This document shows positions 8,793-17,119 of a DNA stretch of 63,486 nt, piece by piece. The stretch is from NCBI RefSeq assembly GCF_004405105.1, contig NZ_SORW01000003.1, forward strand, positions 1 through 63,486. Direction: 5' to 3'. The stretch's first letter is position 1, and every line of letters starts with the position of its first letter. The DNA is from Jeotgalibacillus sp. R-1-5s-1. Lineage in GTDB: Bacteria; Bacillota; Bacilli; Bacillales; Jeotgalibacillaceae. The position numbers were made by a program, and so were the translations under genes. The notes beneath the pieces were generated by a model, which was given only the letters and a program-made list of their open reading frames with translations, was not told the origin of the DNA and searched no databases.

Positions 8793-8806
8793 AGAGGTGA
8801 AAGCAT

Positions 8807-9550
8807 ATGCTGACAGTCAAAAAAGCATCAAAGTTATTTAAGGGTGGAACAGCGGGTTTCAAAGACGTCAGTTTTACGATACAAAAAGGCGAAATTGTCG
8901 GGATTCTCGGTACAAGCGGATGTGGGAAAAGTACGCTTCTGAGGGTGTTGTCAGGTCTTGAGCAGTCAGACAGCGGGACCATTCATACCGGAGACGAGCA
9001 GGGAAGTCAGCAGGCTGGGGGGATGATTTTTCAGGAACCGAGATTAATGCCGTGGCTTTCAGTTGAAGACAACGTATTGTTTGGCTTTGAGCAGCCGAAA
9101 AAACATACGGATAAAGCCGGCCACTATTTATCACTTGTTGGATTAAAAGATTTTGCGAAATCTCTGCCACGAGACTTATCAGGTGGGATGGCGCAGCGTA
9201 CAGCGATTGCCAGAGCACTCGCATCGAAGCCTTCGGTATTGCTTTTAGACGAACCGTTCAGCGCACTGGACGCTTTCACTAAAATGCAGCTGCAGGATCT
9301 GCTGCTTGATATATGGGAGCAGGAAAAAACAACGATGGCCATTGTCACTCACGATATAGACGAAGCGCTTTATCTGTGTGACCGGGTGCTCGTGATGAGC
9401 GGTCAGCCCGGCACGATTGCCGCCGAGCTGAAAATAAAACAGCCAAAGCCGAGAAGCCGCAGCGACATTAATCTTACTGTCTATAAGGAAAAAATCTTTT
9501 CAATTCTTGAGGGCAGTCATGGCAAGGCTAAAGCCCAGACCGCAAAATAA
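8807..9550 (+). CDS. ssuB: ABC transporter ATP-binding protein, sulfonate type
   Basis: A 247-residue ATPase of the nitrate/sulfonate/taurine class. Walker A is GTSGCGKSTLLRVLSG near residue 36, the signature is LSGGMAQRTAIARAL near 125, Walker B is VLLLDEPFSALDA near 150, and the H-loop is VTHDIDEA. The order A-C-B and tight spacing support assembly with the two upstream products. Its product has no separate regulatory domain. Confidence 0.9.
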   Translation: MLTVKKASKLFKGGTAGFKDVSFTIQKGEIVGILGTSGCGKSTLLRVLSGLEQSDSGTIHTGDEQGSQQAGGMIFQEPRLMPWLSVEDNVLFGFEQPKKHTDKAGHYLSLVGLKDFAKSLPRDLSGGMAQRTAIARALASKPSVLLLDEPFSALDAFTKMQLQDLLLDIWEQEKTTMAIVTHDIDEALYLCDRVLVMSGQPGTIAAELKIKQPKPRSRSDINLTVYKEKIFSILEGSHGKAKAQTAK

Positions 9551-9624
9551 AATCCAGCTATTTCCGTTTAATCTCTTTTAAAAAAGGAATAATACACAAA
9601 AAGAGAAAATTCGGAGGACTGGAT

Positions 9625-10482
9625 ATGTTAATGGAACGAAAAGAGAGTAACAAACGCGCCGGCTGTGAAAACGAATATGGAACCCTCGAACGTGTATTAG
9701 TCTGTCCACCGGCCTTTATGAAAATCGAAGAAGCGATTAACGAAACTCAAAAGCACTTTCTGAAGGATAATATTGATCAGGAAAAAGCGATGGAGCAGCA
9801 TAAAGCATTTATTCAGCTCCTTCATGAACATGGAGCTGACGTTGTACAGCTACCGCCACTTTCCGTTTATCCGGAACAGGTTTTTACACGTGATATCGGC
9901 TTTACAATCGGAGATACCGTTTTTATTTCGTCAATGGGCACAGAAATGAGAGATGGTGAGGAATCCATTCTGCTTGATTGGCTGAGAGAATCAGGTGTTC
10001 CTCATAAGAAAATCAAAACTTCCTCCATTGAAGGTGGAGATGTCGTGGTTGATGGGAAAACGATCTGGGTAGGCATCAGCAGCCGAACCACTATTGAGGC
10101 TGTTGAAGAATTGCGCACTGCCCTGCCGGAATATGAAGTCATTGAAGTCCCATTCGACTCCCAATTCCTTCACCTGGATTGCCTGTTCAACATTGTTTCA
10201 GACAATGATGCACTTATTTACAAAGAAGCATTCGATCAGAAAACCATCGACCGTTTTGCGGAAAGATATGAATTGATGTCGGTCAATGAGGATGAACAAT
10301 TCACAATGGGACCAAATGTATTATCCATTGGAAATGATAAAGTCATCAGTCTACCGGTCAATAAAGAAGTGAACCGAAAACTGAAACGGGCCGGCTATGA
10401 CGTTCTTGAACTGGATATCTCAGAAATTATTAAATCAGGCGGCTCATTTAGATGCTGCACATTGACTGTGAACCGCTCATAA
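9625..10482 (+). CDS. Dimethylarginine dimethylaminohydrolase family protein
   Basis: A 285-residue amidinotransferase-superfamily hydrolase. Visible active-site parts are FTRDIGFTIGD, EGGDVVVDGKTIWVGIS, HLDCLFNIVSD and a C-terminal GGSFRCCTLTV carrying the nucleophilic cysteine. DDAH enzymes release citrulline from methylated arginine; relatives act on other guanidino compounds, so the substrate is open. GGAGG around 9613 fits ATG 9625. It is monocistronic, with a strong terminator right after the stop. B. subtilis YkgA is the likely counterpart. Confidence 0.88.
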   Translation: MLMERKESNKRAGCENEYGTLERVLVCPPAFMKIEEAINETQKHFLKDNIDQEKAMEQHKAFIQLLHEHGADVVQLPPLSVYPEQVFTRDIGFTIGDTVFISSMGTEMRDGEESILLDWLRESGVPHKKIKTSSIEGGDVVVDGKTIWVGISSRTTIEAVEELRTALPEYEVIEVPFDSQFLHLDCLFNIVSDNDALIYKEAFDQKTIDRFAERYELMSVNEDEQFTMGPNVLSIGNDKVISLPVNKEVNRKLKRAGYDVLELDISEIIKSGGSFRCCTLTVNRS

Positions 10483-10517
10483 AAAATTCCTCCCCACGTG
10501 TGTGGGGAGGAATTTTT
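10481..10517 (+). terminator. Bidirectional intrinsic terminator
   Basis: AAAAAATTCCTCCCCAC, loop GTGT, then the perfect complement ending in TTTTTT. A 17-bp stem with A and T runs on both sides could stop transcription from either direction. Confidence 0.92.
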
Positions 10518-10577
10518 TATGGAACTGAATATCAACTTTGCCAGGTCGCGTTCACTCTGAGACCGCGAGATTTTCAC

Positions 10578-10765
10578 AAAAGTGTCCAAGCTCAGCCCGC
10601 CTCCTCAACATATCGCGGCCTGTGGTTTTTTCACGTAAGTGTCCAAGTTCGGGCATAAAGTGACCAAATAGCCTGCGAAAGTGTCCAAGTTCGGGCATAA
10701 AGTGACCAAATAGCCTGCGAAAATGTCCAAGCGAGGCAATAAAGTGACCAAACTCAGCCCCCCTC
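10578..10765. repeat. 21-bp-period array, AAAGTGnCCAA core
   Basis: After one isolated unit at 10578, six units run from about 10637 at 20-21 bp spacing. AAGTGTCCAAGTTCGGGCAT alternates with AAAGTGACCAAATAGCCTGC for two rounds; then come AAAATGTCCAAGCGAGGCAA and AAAGTGACCAAACTCAGCCC. The core differs from the arrays at 139-900 but the period is the same. It sits between convergent genes. Confidence 0.85.
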
Positions 10766-10774
10766 CGCTTTTCT

Positions 10775-10918
10775 TGTCTAGCTCCACCGGGCAGGGACTA
10801 GCAAACTTCCCGTCCTCTCGTTCGATAAGTCAACATCGGTTCACTTCGTTCGCCGTGTTTCCTTTATCTTCGTCGAGGCCAGTCCAGTTTGTACGTCCCT
10901 AAACGCCTGCTTCTGCTT
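10775..10918. repeat. Module B of the GC-rich repeat, reverse copy
   Basis: Reverse-complement copy of the part of 3816-4201 that includes CAGGGACTAGCAAACTTCCC and GTTCGATAAGTCAACATCGG. It abuts the 21-bp array and ends just before the small minus-strand gene. Together the two repeats fill the whole gap. Confidence 0.75.
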
Positions 10919-10920
10919 TT

Positions 10921-11073
10921 CTATGTGGCTGGCTGATCCGGTCCTTCCAGTTTTTTATCTTTTATCATTCCGGCATTTCTTTCTTTCCGGTCAACGGTGC
11001 CTTCTTCGTACATGCGCTGGATTTGTTCTTCAGCGAATGATTCTTCAATTTGCGTTTTCTTTTTATAGCTCAT
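10921..11073 (-). CDS. Small hydrophilic protein, function unknown
   Basis: A 50-residue, highly charged protein starting MSYKKKTQIEES, with no membrane segment. AAAGGAGGAG lies correctly before ATG at 11073; the frame is open upstream but lacks another good start. The strong ribosome site and Glu/Lys-rich sequence support a real gene. I do not recognise a family. Its 3' end abuts a repeat, so the final residues may be repeat-derived. Confidence 0.6.
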   Translation of the reverse strand: MSYKKKTQIEESFAEEQIQRMYEEGTVDRKERNAGMIKDKKLEGPDQPAT

Positions 11074-11159
11074 GGTTAATCTCCTCCTTTTTAAATTAGT
11101 ATCATTAAAATAAATCATTTTATTCTCCAGGATCATTACTCTGAAATTTCTGTCAATAT

Positions 11160-11188
11160 TTGATTTCTTTTATGAAAACGGATACAAT
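11160..11188 (+). promoter_or_regulatory. Acyl-CoA ligase promoter with cre-like site
   Basis: TTGATT (11160-11165) and TACAAT (11183-11188) have a 17-bp spacer. TGAAAACGGATACA at 11173-11186 agrees with the relaxed CcpA cre consensus TGNAANCGNWNNCA and overlaps the -10, a placement expected to give repression. CcpA control is inference. Confidence 0.6.
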
Positions 11189-11257
11189 ACAGCATATCTT
11201 ACAGGATTTATCATAAGGGTTAAGGCAATCATAGAACGATCAAAAGGGGATGGGAAT

Positions 11258-12838
11258 ATGCATGTGCCATTAATTTTAACGGATTTTCTTGATCGCGCTG
11301 TTACACTTTACGGTGGTAAAACAGCCGTTATTGACGGGGAGCGCTCATTGACTTACCGTGACATTGAAAAAAGGGTTAATCAATTATCAAGGGGATTAGC
11401 TGAACTCGGTATTAAAAAAGGTGATAAAGTAGCTTATTTGACGCCGAATTCGCTGGAGATGTTTGAAGGGTTTTATGGACTGTACCAGGTGGGGGCTGTG
11501 ATGACATCACTCAACACGAGGCTTCGTCCGGAGGATTATCAGTTCATTTTAAATCATAGTGAAAGTAAAGTGCTTTTTGTAGATGCAGATTTATATCCGC
11601 TCATTGAATCAATCCGGACAAATCTTGAGACTGTACATACATTTATTATCCAGGGCAGGGATGCGGAAGGCTGTCTTTCTTATGAAAAATGGCTGTCGGG
11701 CTATTCAGAAGAAGCTTATGACAGAGTACCACTTGAAGAAACGGATATCGCTTCGCTTCTTTATACGAGTGGGACAACGGGAGATCCAAAAGGAGTGCTC
11801 CTGTCACATCGATCAAACTATCTCCATGCTTTAACGACAATGCATCACTTAAAAATCAGTGATCAGGATACACTGCTTCACGTCCTGCCGATGTTTCACG
11901 TGAACGGATGGGGATCACCATTTTATTACACGGCAAATGGTGCCACACAGGTGATGCAGCGTAAAGTGGATCCGAAAGCCATCCTTGAAAATGTGGCTAA
12001 ACATCAGGTCAGCATTATGCATATGGCACCGACCGTTTTAAATATGCTTATTGAAGAAGCAGCCCACACGAACGCAAAATTTGATCACGCCTTAAGAGTA
12101 GTCATAGCCGGCTCTGCACCACCTCCGGCTTTTGTCAGGAAAGTGGAAGAGGAACTCGGGTGGGAATTTATTCAGGTATACGGCATGACAGAGATTTCAC
12201 CGCTCGTCACGATGTCAGCTCACCGGAGTAATACGCAAGTAAAGGACGCAGCCCATTCAGCTAAATTAAAATCTAAAACGGGGTATGAACTCATCGGGTC
12301 AAAGGTGCGGGTGCTTGACGAACTTGGGGTGGAAGTACCTCATGATGGAAAAGCCATCGGTGAGATTGCGGTCCGCTCCAACAACGTGATGGAGGGCTAC
12401 TTTAAAAATCCGGAAGCTACCTCAGCAGCGATCCGCGATGGCTGGCTGTATACAGGAGATATGGCGATTGTGGATGACCAGGGGTATATCGAAATTGTAG
12501 ACCGCAAAAAAGATGTCATTATCAGCGGTGGTGAGAATATCTCTTCTATTGAAGTAGAGGCCGCTCTATACGATCACCCAGCGATTCTTGAGGCAGCGGT
12601 AATTGCTGTCCCTCATGAAAAATGGGGAGAAGTTCCGCATGCAGTCATTGTGAAGAGAGAAGGCTATGAGTTAACAGAGGAAGAAGTCATTGCTTTTGCG
12701 AATGAAAAGCTGGCACGATTTAAAATTCCAAAAAGCTTCAGCTTCACTGATCAGCTTCCAAAAACAGCATCAGGGAAAATTCAAAAAGTCGTGCTGCGAA
12801 AAGAATTCTGGGATAAGGATGGGAAGATGGTGAATTGA
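11258..12838 (+). CDS. Long-chain fatty acid-CoA ligase family (AMP-forming)
   Basis: A 526-residue ANL-superfamily enzyme that activates a carboxylic acid as acyl-AMP and then acyl-CoA. Motifs in order are the P-loop TSGTTGDPKGVLLSH near residue 170, VYGMTEISP near 305, YTGDMAIVDDQGYIEIVDRKKD near 405-425, GGENISS, and the C-terminal lysine in LPKTASGKIQK near 508. The length suits medium/long-chain ligases, but substrate length cannot be read. AAAAGGGG precedes ATG 11258. It appears monocistronic or is followed by the small membrane gene. Confidence 0.9.
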   Translation: MHVPLILTDFLDRAVTLYGGKTAVIDGERSLTYRDIEKRVNQLSRGLAELGIKKGDKVAYLTPNSLEMFEGFYGLYQVGAVMTSLNTRLRPEDYQFILNHSESKVLFVDADLYPLIESIRTNLETVHTFIIQGRDAEGCLSYEKWLSGYSEEAYDRVPLEETDIASLLYTSGTTGDPKGVLLSHRSNYLHALTTMHHLKISDQDTLLHVLPMFHVNGWGSPFYYTANGATQVMQRKVDPKAILENVAKHQVSIMHMAPTVLNMLIEEAAHTNAKFDHALRVVIAGSAPPPAFVRKVEEELGWEFIQVYGMTEISPLVTMSAHRSNTQVKDAAHSAKLKSKTGYELIGSKVRVLDELGVEVPHDGKAIGEIAVRSNNVMEGYFKNPEATSAAIRDGWLYTGDMAIVDDQGYIEIVDRKKDVIISGGENISSIEVEAALYDHPAILEAAVIAVPHEKWGEVPHAVIVKREGYELTEEEVIAFANEKLARFKIPKSFSFTDQLPKTASGKIQKVVLRKEFWDKDGKMVN

Positions 12839-12877
12839 TCATTAATCGATTATGATCAAACTGAAAAGGAGGCTAAG

Positions 12878-13147
12878 ATGAAAAATAGTATTTACGCTCT
12901 GATTTTAACCATCGTTGGTCTTTTTGTTGCCTACATGATCTTTCCGCCATTTAATATATCCTTGGGTAAAGGATCAATGCTAGCAATTCCAATTGGATTT
13001 TTCATTTTTTTGATAGGGGTAACATATGGCATCATTGCCTTCTTTAAAAAGGAAAAAGGAGTTCTTAAATATATTTCGTTAACATCTATTCCACTAGGCG
13101 TTTTATATGTGGTCTTCATATTTTATTTGTTTGGAGGTCTGATATAA
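12878..13147 (+). CDS. Small membrane protein, function unknown
   Basis: An 89-residue protein with three hydrophobic segments (about residues 4-22, 33-52 and 65-86) joined by short polar loops. AAAGGAGG lies ahead of ATG 12878. It follows the acyl-CoA ligase by 39 bp on the same strand and could share its transcript. No family motif was recognised. Confidence 0.75.
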   Translation: MKNSIYALILTIVGLFVAYMIFPPFNISLGKGSMLAIPIGFFIFLIGVTYGIIAFFKKEKGVLKYISLTSIPLGVLYVVFIFYLFGGLI

Positions 13148-13183
13148 CTCCTAGAACATTTGAAGCGACATTTAGACTTCACT

Positions 13184-13470
13184 TTGAAAAGCGGAGGCGG
13201 CTCGTTCAGCCCCGACAAGCATAAGGCGAAGATGAAAAGAGGGCTGATCTTCGCCCTCGTTCAGCTTTGACTTATGACCTCGAGGGGCTAGCCGCCGGAG
13301 CTGGACATCAGGAAAAGCGGAGGCGGGCGTAAAGGGATGTGCATACTGGACTGGCCCCGACGGAGATAAAGGAAACACGGCATAGTGAGCCGATGTTGAT
13401 TTATCGAACGAGAGGATGGGAAGTTTGCTAGTCCCTGCCCGTCGCAGCTAGACACAAAGAAAAGCAAAGG
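13184..13470. repeat. GC-rich repeat, modules A and B
   Basis: Second forward copy of modules A (CGACAAGCATAAGGCGAAGA to CGAGGGGCTAGCCGCCGG) and B (CATACTGGACTGG to GGGAAGTTTGCTAGTCCCTG). Module C and the terminal inverted arms seen at 3816-4201 are absent. It fills the gap between convergent genes; no gene is supported here. Confidence 0.8.
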
Positions 13471-13500
13471 AATGACACGGCACGGTTTACTTATACTATA

Positions 13501-13540
13501 AAAAGAGTCAAACATGATCGTGTCATGTTTGACCCTTTTT
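13501..13540 (-). terminator. Terminator of the YceI gene
   Basis: AAAAGAGTCAAACATGA and TCATGTTTGACCCTTTTT form a long stem. It lies 17 bases past the YceI stop in the minus direction and could work both ways. Confidence 0.85.
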
Positions 13541-13556
13541 ACTTTTTATAACTGAT

Positions 13557-14084
13557 TTACGCTTCCTGTGCCTGAATCTGAAGGTTGATTTTGATATCTT
13601 CTCCTACAAGCACGCCGCCTGTTTCAAGCGCCTGGTTCCACGTTAAGCCGTATTCCTTACGGTTCAGTTTACCAGTAGCAGAGAAACCGACTTTTTCATT
13701 CCCCCATGGATCTTTTCCTGCACCTTCATATTCCACAGTGAACGTTTCTTTGCGAGTTACATCCTTGATCGTTACATCACCAGTTAACTCGTATTCATCG
13801 TCACCGATTTTCTTAACATCAGTTGAAACAAACGTGATGTTTGGAAATTGCTCAACTTCAAAGAAATCAGCTGAGCGAAGGTGATTATCACGGTCCTGAT
13901 TACGTGTGTCAATTGAATTTACTGTAATCGAAAAGCGGATGTCAGCTCCAGTAAGATCAGCCGGATCAGCTGTTACATCTGCTGAAAAGTCGTGGAAAGA
14001 ACCCTTCACTTTTGAGATCATCATGTGCTTTACTGAAAAATCGATACTTGAGTGTGCTGCGTCTACTGCCCATTTTTTTGTCAT
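13557..14084 (-). CDS. YceI family isoprenoid-binding-type protein
   Basis: A 175-residue lipocalin-like YceI protein. Family landmarks are the N-terminal DAAHSSIDFSVKHMMISKVKG, DITIKDVTRKETFTVEYEG-type strands, and GFSATGKLNRKEYGLTWN. There is no signal peptide, so it is probably cytoplasmic. Family members bind polyprenoid-like or amphiphilic ligands; the ligand here is unknown. It stands alone, with two operator-like palindromes around its promoter, so induction by a small toxic molecule such as a quinone is likely. Confidence 0.92.
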   Translation of the reverse strand: MTKKWAVDAAHSSIDFSVKHMMISKVKGSFHDFSADVTADPADLTGADIRFSITVNSIDTRNQDRDNHLRSADFFEVEQFPNITFVSTDVKKIGDDEYELTGDVTIKDVTRKETFTVEYEGAGKDPWGNEKVGFSATGKLNRKEYGLTWNQALETGGVLVGEDIKINLQIQAQEA

Positions 14085-14103
14085 AAAAAAATCCTCCTTG
14101 TAT

Positions 14104-14122
14104 AAGTTACATTAAGTAACTT
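14104..14122. promoter_or_regulatory. Inverted repeat downstream of the YceI promoter
   Basis: AAGTTAC (14104-14110), ATTAA, GTAACTT (14116-14122): perfect 7-bp arms. On the minus strand it sits just after the start point, where a repressor could block elongation. An HxlR/DUF24 protein is encoded 2.6 kb away, but pairing them is speculation. Confidence 0.6.
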
Positions 14123-14139
14123 GGTTAGTATTTGTAATT

Positions 14140-14168
14140 AGTATATTCTGCGGTAAAAAGAAAGTCAA
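14140..14168 (-). promoter_or_regulatory. YceI promoter
   Basis: On the minus strand TTGACT (plus 14163-14168) and TATACT (plus 14140-14145) are 17 bp apart, near the sigma-A consensus. Confidence 0.8.
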
Positions 14169-14171
14169 CAC

Positions 14172-14192
14172 ATTTCTCTCGAATTCGAGATA
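14172..14192. promoter_or_regulatory. MhqR-like operator
   Basis: TCTCGAATTCGAGA (14177-14190) is a perfect 14-bp palindrome. As I recall it, the B. subtilis MhqR box is tATCTcgaAtTCgAGATa, which this matches in its core and right arm. It lies immediately upstream of the YceI -35. No MhqR gene is in the window. Confidence 0.6.
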
Positions 14193-14404
14193 TTTTTTTC
14201 GGCGCATGATTTTAGGAAAAGTCTGTAATCTGTAAATGTAAGGTGGAGATGAGGCTCAAACTTGAAAAATACGAAGAGAAGGGGCAGAATTAACGTTTTA
14301 TCACAAAATGTATTCTTCACACAATTATCATTGAATTCTCTGGAAATAGAGTGAAAAATGGTAAGAAAGGGTAGTAGAATAAAAGAATAGAGGAGGGTGA
14401 CACG
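14193..14404. other. Intergenic stretch with no further feature seen
   Basis: AT-rich DNA between the divergent YceI and FxLYD-like genes. Apart from GAGGAGGGTGA just before 14405, I see no gene or clear promoter. Confidence 0.5.
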
Positions 14405-15526
14405 ATGAGTAACAGACATTCCCAGCAATCATCTTCAGATCAACCATCGTCCAAATCTCCTTCAAAAGATTACAGTACACCTTCAAAACCTTTTTTCAGA
14501 CCGTCAATGCTGGTCGTGATGGTTTTTGTTATCTGTATATTGTCTCTTGCAGCAGTGTATGCCTATGAGACATGGAGAAATCAGCAGGTTGAAGCATGGA
14601 AGACATCAGCAGAAAATGCTGCTTATAATAAACAGTGGAAAGACGCGGAAAGAGATCTGGCGCAAGCGGCTTCTGTACGCCCTGAGTATGAATCGGTTCA
14701 TCAAAGCCTGTCAGCAGTCAGAGATGCCCGTTTATTTGAAAATAGAATTGCCCGATTGGAAGAGCAGTTAGCGGCCGGACAGGTTGAACAAGTGGAAAAT
14801 GAGATCCGCGATATCCGGGAGACACTTCAAAAATCTAAAAATAGCCTTCTCTTTCTCGAACAGGAAAAGATCATGTCCTTAAAGGAAGCGTCGCTGGTTA
14901 GCTCTATTAAAAACGAAATTAAAGAGCCGTTATCCATTCAGGCACTCGCCGGGAAACTGCTCGAGGTTTCTGAAATTAACCATCCGGAAGCAGATGAAGT
15001 GCAAAATCTTATACGTAACCAGATAGCAGGCCTTTCTATTGAGCAGGCATCTGTTGAACTCGATAAGTTTCATTTTACTGAGGCTTTAAACATTGTCGAA
15101 ATCGGACTTGGGTATGCGCCATTACATGAAGAATTGATCAGCTACAAGAAAACCATTGAAGCTGAGCGTAATGCCTATCAGGAAGAGGAATATATCAGAC
15201 TTGCTGAAGCGCAGGAAGAAGCTGAAAGACAAGATCATTTTAACCGTACTGAAGCAGTGTCAGTAGAAGAATGGGAAGTGAAAAATATTAATGACACCAT
15301 TCAATTGACAGGTACGATTAAGAATATCGGAACAAGACCGATCAGCTGGATTGAGATTGAATGGACCGTTACAGGGAAGGATGGACAGGTGTTGTCCGAG
15401 AGTCTGACGGTAGTGGACCCCGAATATGTCTTACCTGAAGGACAGGGCTCATTTAAAGATGAATTAAATTTGTCAGGAGACTATGAAAAAGTGGAGATTA
15501 CATCCATTACATGGTATTTGGAATAG
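14405..15526 (+). CDS. Membrane-anchored protein with FxLYD-like C-terminal domain
   Basis: A 373-residue protein: a Ser/Pro/Lys-rich cytoplasmic tail (1-38), one transmembrane helix (about 39-58), a long helical region of about 200 residues with TPR-like pairs (NKQWKDAERDLAQA, KFHFTEALNIVEIGL), and a C-terminal beta domain (about 285-373) with VKNINDTIQLTGTIKNIG and a final WYLE. The last part resembles FxLYD domains. GAGGAGGGTGA precedes ATG 14405. The HtrA-like protease starts only nine bases later, so they are cotranscribed and may act together at the outer face of the membrane. Function unknown. Confidence 0.75.
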   Translation: MSNRHSQQSSSDQPSSKSPSKDYSTPSKPFFRPSMLVVMVFVICILSLAAVYAYETWRNQQVEAWKTSAENAAYNKQWKDAERDLAQAASVRPEYESVHQSLSAVRDARLFENRIARLEEQLAAGQVEQVENEIRDIRETLQKSKNSLLFLEQEKIMSLKEASLVSSIKNEIKEPLSIQALAGKLLEVSEINHPEADEVQNLIRNQIAGLSIEQASVELDKFHFTEALNIVEIGLGYAPLHEELISYKKTIEAERNAYQEEEYIRLAEAQEEAERQDHFNRTEAVSVEEWEVKNINDTIQLTGTIKNIGTRPISWIEIEWTVTGKDGQVLSESLTVVDPEYVLPEGQGSFKDELNLSGDYEKVEITSITWYLE

Positions 15527-15535
15527 GGGTGAAGT

Positions 15536-16681
15536 ATGAAGAAAAATTGGATTTCCAGCATACTTGTCTCCATTGCTTTAATTGTTCTTACGGTTTGGGG
15601 AGGCCTTATGCTTAGGGAAGAAATACAGCAAAACGTTAGAGAAGAACCTTCTTATCTGATTAGTAACCAGCTGGATTCCTCACAGCGGAATTTTATTGAA
15701 CAGCTTTCTCTTAATCGTGAAGAGGCACTTTTTGAAGCGCAACAGAAAGTCATTCAGATCGAAACCCCTATTGGTTCAATAGGATCAGGATTTATTTATA
15801 ACACGGAAGGGGCAGTTGTCACGAATGCCCATGTCGTTGCAAATGCCTCTGAAGTGACTGTCATTACGGCTGACTCTGCACGTTACACTGGTATTGTCAT
15901 TGGCATCAGCGAGACAGAGGATATCGCCGTGATACAGGTTGATGAATTACAGGGAAAAGAGCCGTTGGAACTGGAACTGAACAGGGAAGCGCAGGTACTT
16001 GATCAGGTGCTGGCGCTGGGAAGTCCGCTTGGCTTTCAAAATACGGTAACAGCAGGTGAGATCAACGGGATAAACCGTTCATTCACCATCGAGCCGTTTA
16101 TATACGAGAATATTGATCAGTTTACTGCTGCGATTTCTCCGGGAAATAGCGGTGGTCCTTTACTGAATTCAGATACCATGAAGGTAATCGGTATTAATTC
16201 AGCGGAGGAACCTGAACAAAATCTTGGTTATAGTATCCCCATTACTGATGTAAAGGATCAGATTGATGAATGGATCGCCTCACCGATGCAGGAGCTTCCG
16301 TCATTTGAGAATTATGCTGATCAGCCACAGGATGCTGTCGTTCCAACATTAGAAGAACAGGCATTGTATATTGCACAATATTACTTATCCAGTATTGAAT
16401 TTGGAGACTATGTCACGGCTTATTCTTTGCTGGGAGCAGATTATCAGAATGAGACAAGCTTTAACACGTTTAAAGACGAGTTTAGAAACCTTCTTTCTAT
16501 TTCGTTGAAGTCCTCTGAGGGTATTGCGATCTCTGGGGAGGTAGAAGTGAGAGCCACTGTTGAAAAAGAGGAAATTGTTTCAGGTAAATCTGAAAAAAAA
16601 CTTTACTCCTACCGCTTTTTGATCACAGATGAGAACGGTCAGATGAAAATAAAACGGCTGGAATACCAGGAAGCAGAATGA
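15536..16681 (+). CDS. Membrane-anchored trypsin-like serine protease (PDZ-less HtrA type)
   Basis: A 381-residue S1-family protease with one N-terminal transmembrane anchor (about residues 7-27). The catalytic triad is visible: His in VVTNAHVVANA (about 101), Asp in TEDIAVIQ (about 131) and Ser in SPGNSGGPLL (about 205). Where HtrA proteins carry a PDZ domain, this one has about 120 other residues (LEEQALYIAQYYLSSIEFGD onward) resembling an NTF2-like or unknown fold. It forms an operon with the upstream FxLYD-like protein. An extracytoplasmic protein-quality role is likely. Confidence 0.87.
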   Translation: MKKNWISSILVSIALIVLTVWGGLMLREEIQQNVREEPSYLISNQLDSSQRNFIEQLSLNREEALFEAQQKVIQIETPIGSIGSGFIYNTEGAVVTNAHVVANASEVTVITADSARYTGIVIGISETEDIAVIQVDELQGKEPLELELNREAQVLDQVLALGSPLGFQNTVTAGEINGINRSFTIEPFIYENIDQFTAAISPGNSGGPLLNSDTMKVIGINSAEEPEQNLGYSIPITDVKDQIDEWIASPMQELPSFENYADQPQDAVVPTLEEQALYIAQYYLSSIEFGDYVTAYSLLGADYQNETSFNTFKDEFRNLLSISLKSSEGIAISGEVEVRATVEKEEIVSGKSEKKLYSYRFLITDENGQMKIKRLEYQEAE

Positions 16682-16686
16682 CAGAC

Positions 16687-16720
16687 AAAAAAACAGCGGA
16701 AAATTCCCCGCTGTTTTTTT
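16687..16720. terminator. Bidirectional terminator between protease and HxlR genes
   Basis: AAAAAAACAGCGG, short loop, CCGCTGTTTTTTT. It serves convergent genes that end five bases away on each side. Confidence 0.92.
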
Positions 16721-16724
16721 GTAT

Positions 16725-17045
16725 TCAATGACTGGAGTCAATCCATTCATCCGCCCACTTCTGTACGCCATCCAGAATAGGAGTGAGCGAGTGTCCTTTG
16801 TCAGTCAGACTATATTCAATTCGTACTGGAGTTTCAGGGTAGACGTCTCTTGAAACGAGACCATGTTCCTCCAGTTCCTTTAAACGTTCCGTTAAAATTT
16901 TATTGCTGATCTGAGGGATCGGCTCTGCAATTTCCGAAAAGCGTTTAGGTCCTTCGGCAAGTACACGGATAATCACACCATTCCAGCGTTTGCCGAGAAT
17001 TTGAAACGCCTGCTCGAATTTGGGACATAAAGACATCGCGGCCAT
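16725..17045 (-). CDS. HxlR/DUF24 family transcriptional regulator
   Basis: A 106-residue winged-helix protein with the family pattern CPKFEQAFQILGKRWNGVII, FSEIAEPIPQISNKILTERL and GLVSRDVYPETPVRIEYSLT. Cys7 is the conserved N-terminal cysteine used by thiol-based DUF24 sensors such as YodB and HypR. AAAGGAGGG fits ATG at 17045. It is a single gene. The target may be its own promoter or a nearby stress gene; an electrophile or oxidant signal is inferred from Cys7. Confidence 0.9.
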   Translation of the reverse strand: MAAMSLCPKFEQAFQILGKRWNGVIIRVLAEGPKRFSEIAEPIPQISNKILTERLKELEEHGLVSRDVYPETPVRIEYSLTDKGHSLTPILDGVQKWADEWIDSSH

Positions 17046-17119
17046 CCTTTTCCCTCCTTTATATGAAAGATGCGTTTAGTCAATCTAAGTATACAGGAGG
17101 AGGACGGGGTTCGTCATCT

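Noticed and set aside
10605-10787. 60-codon minus-strand frame with repeated LDTFAGYLVTL units
   Set aside because: Repeat-driven frame in the AAAGTGnCCAA array; no ribosome binding site.
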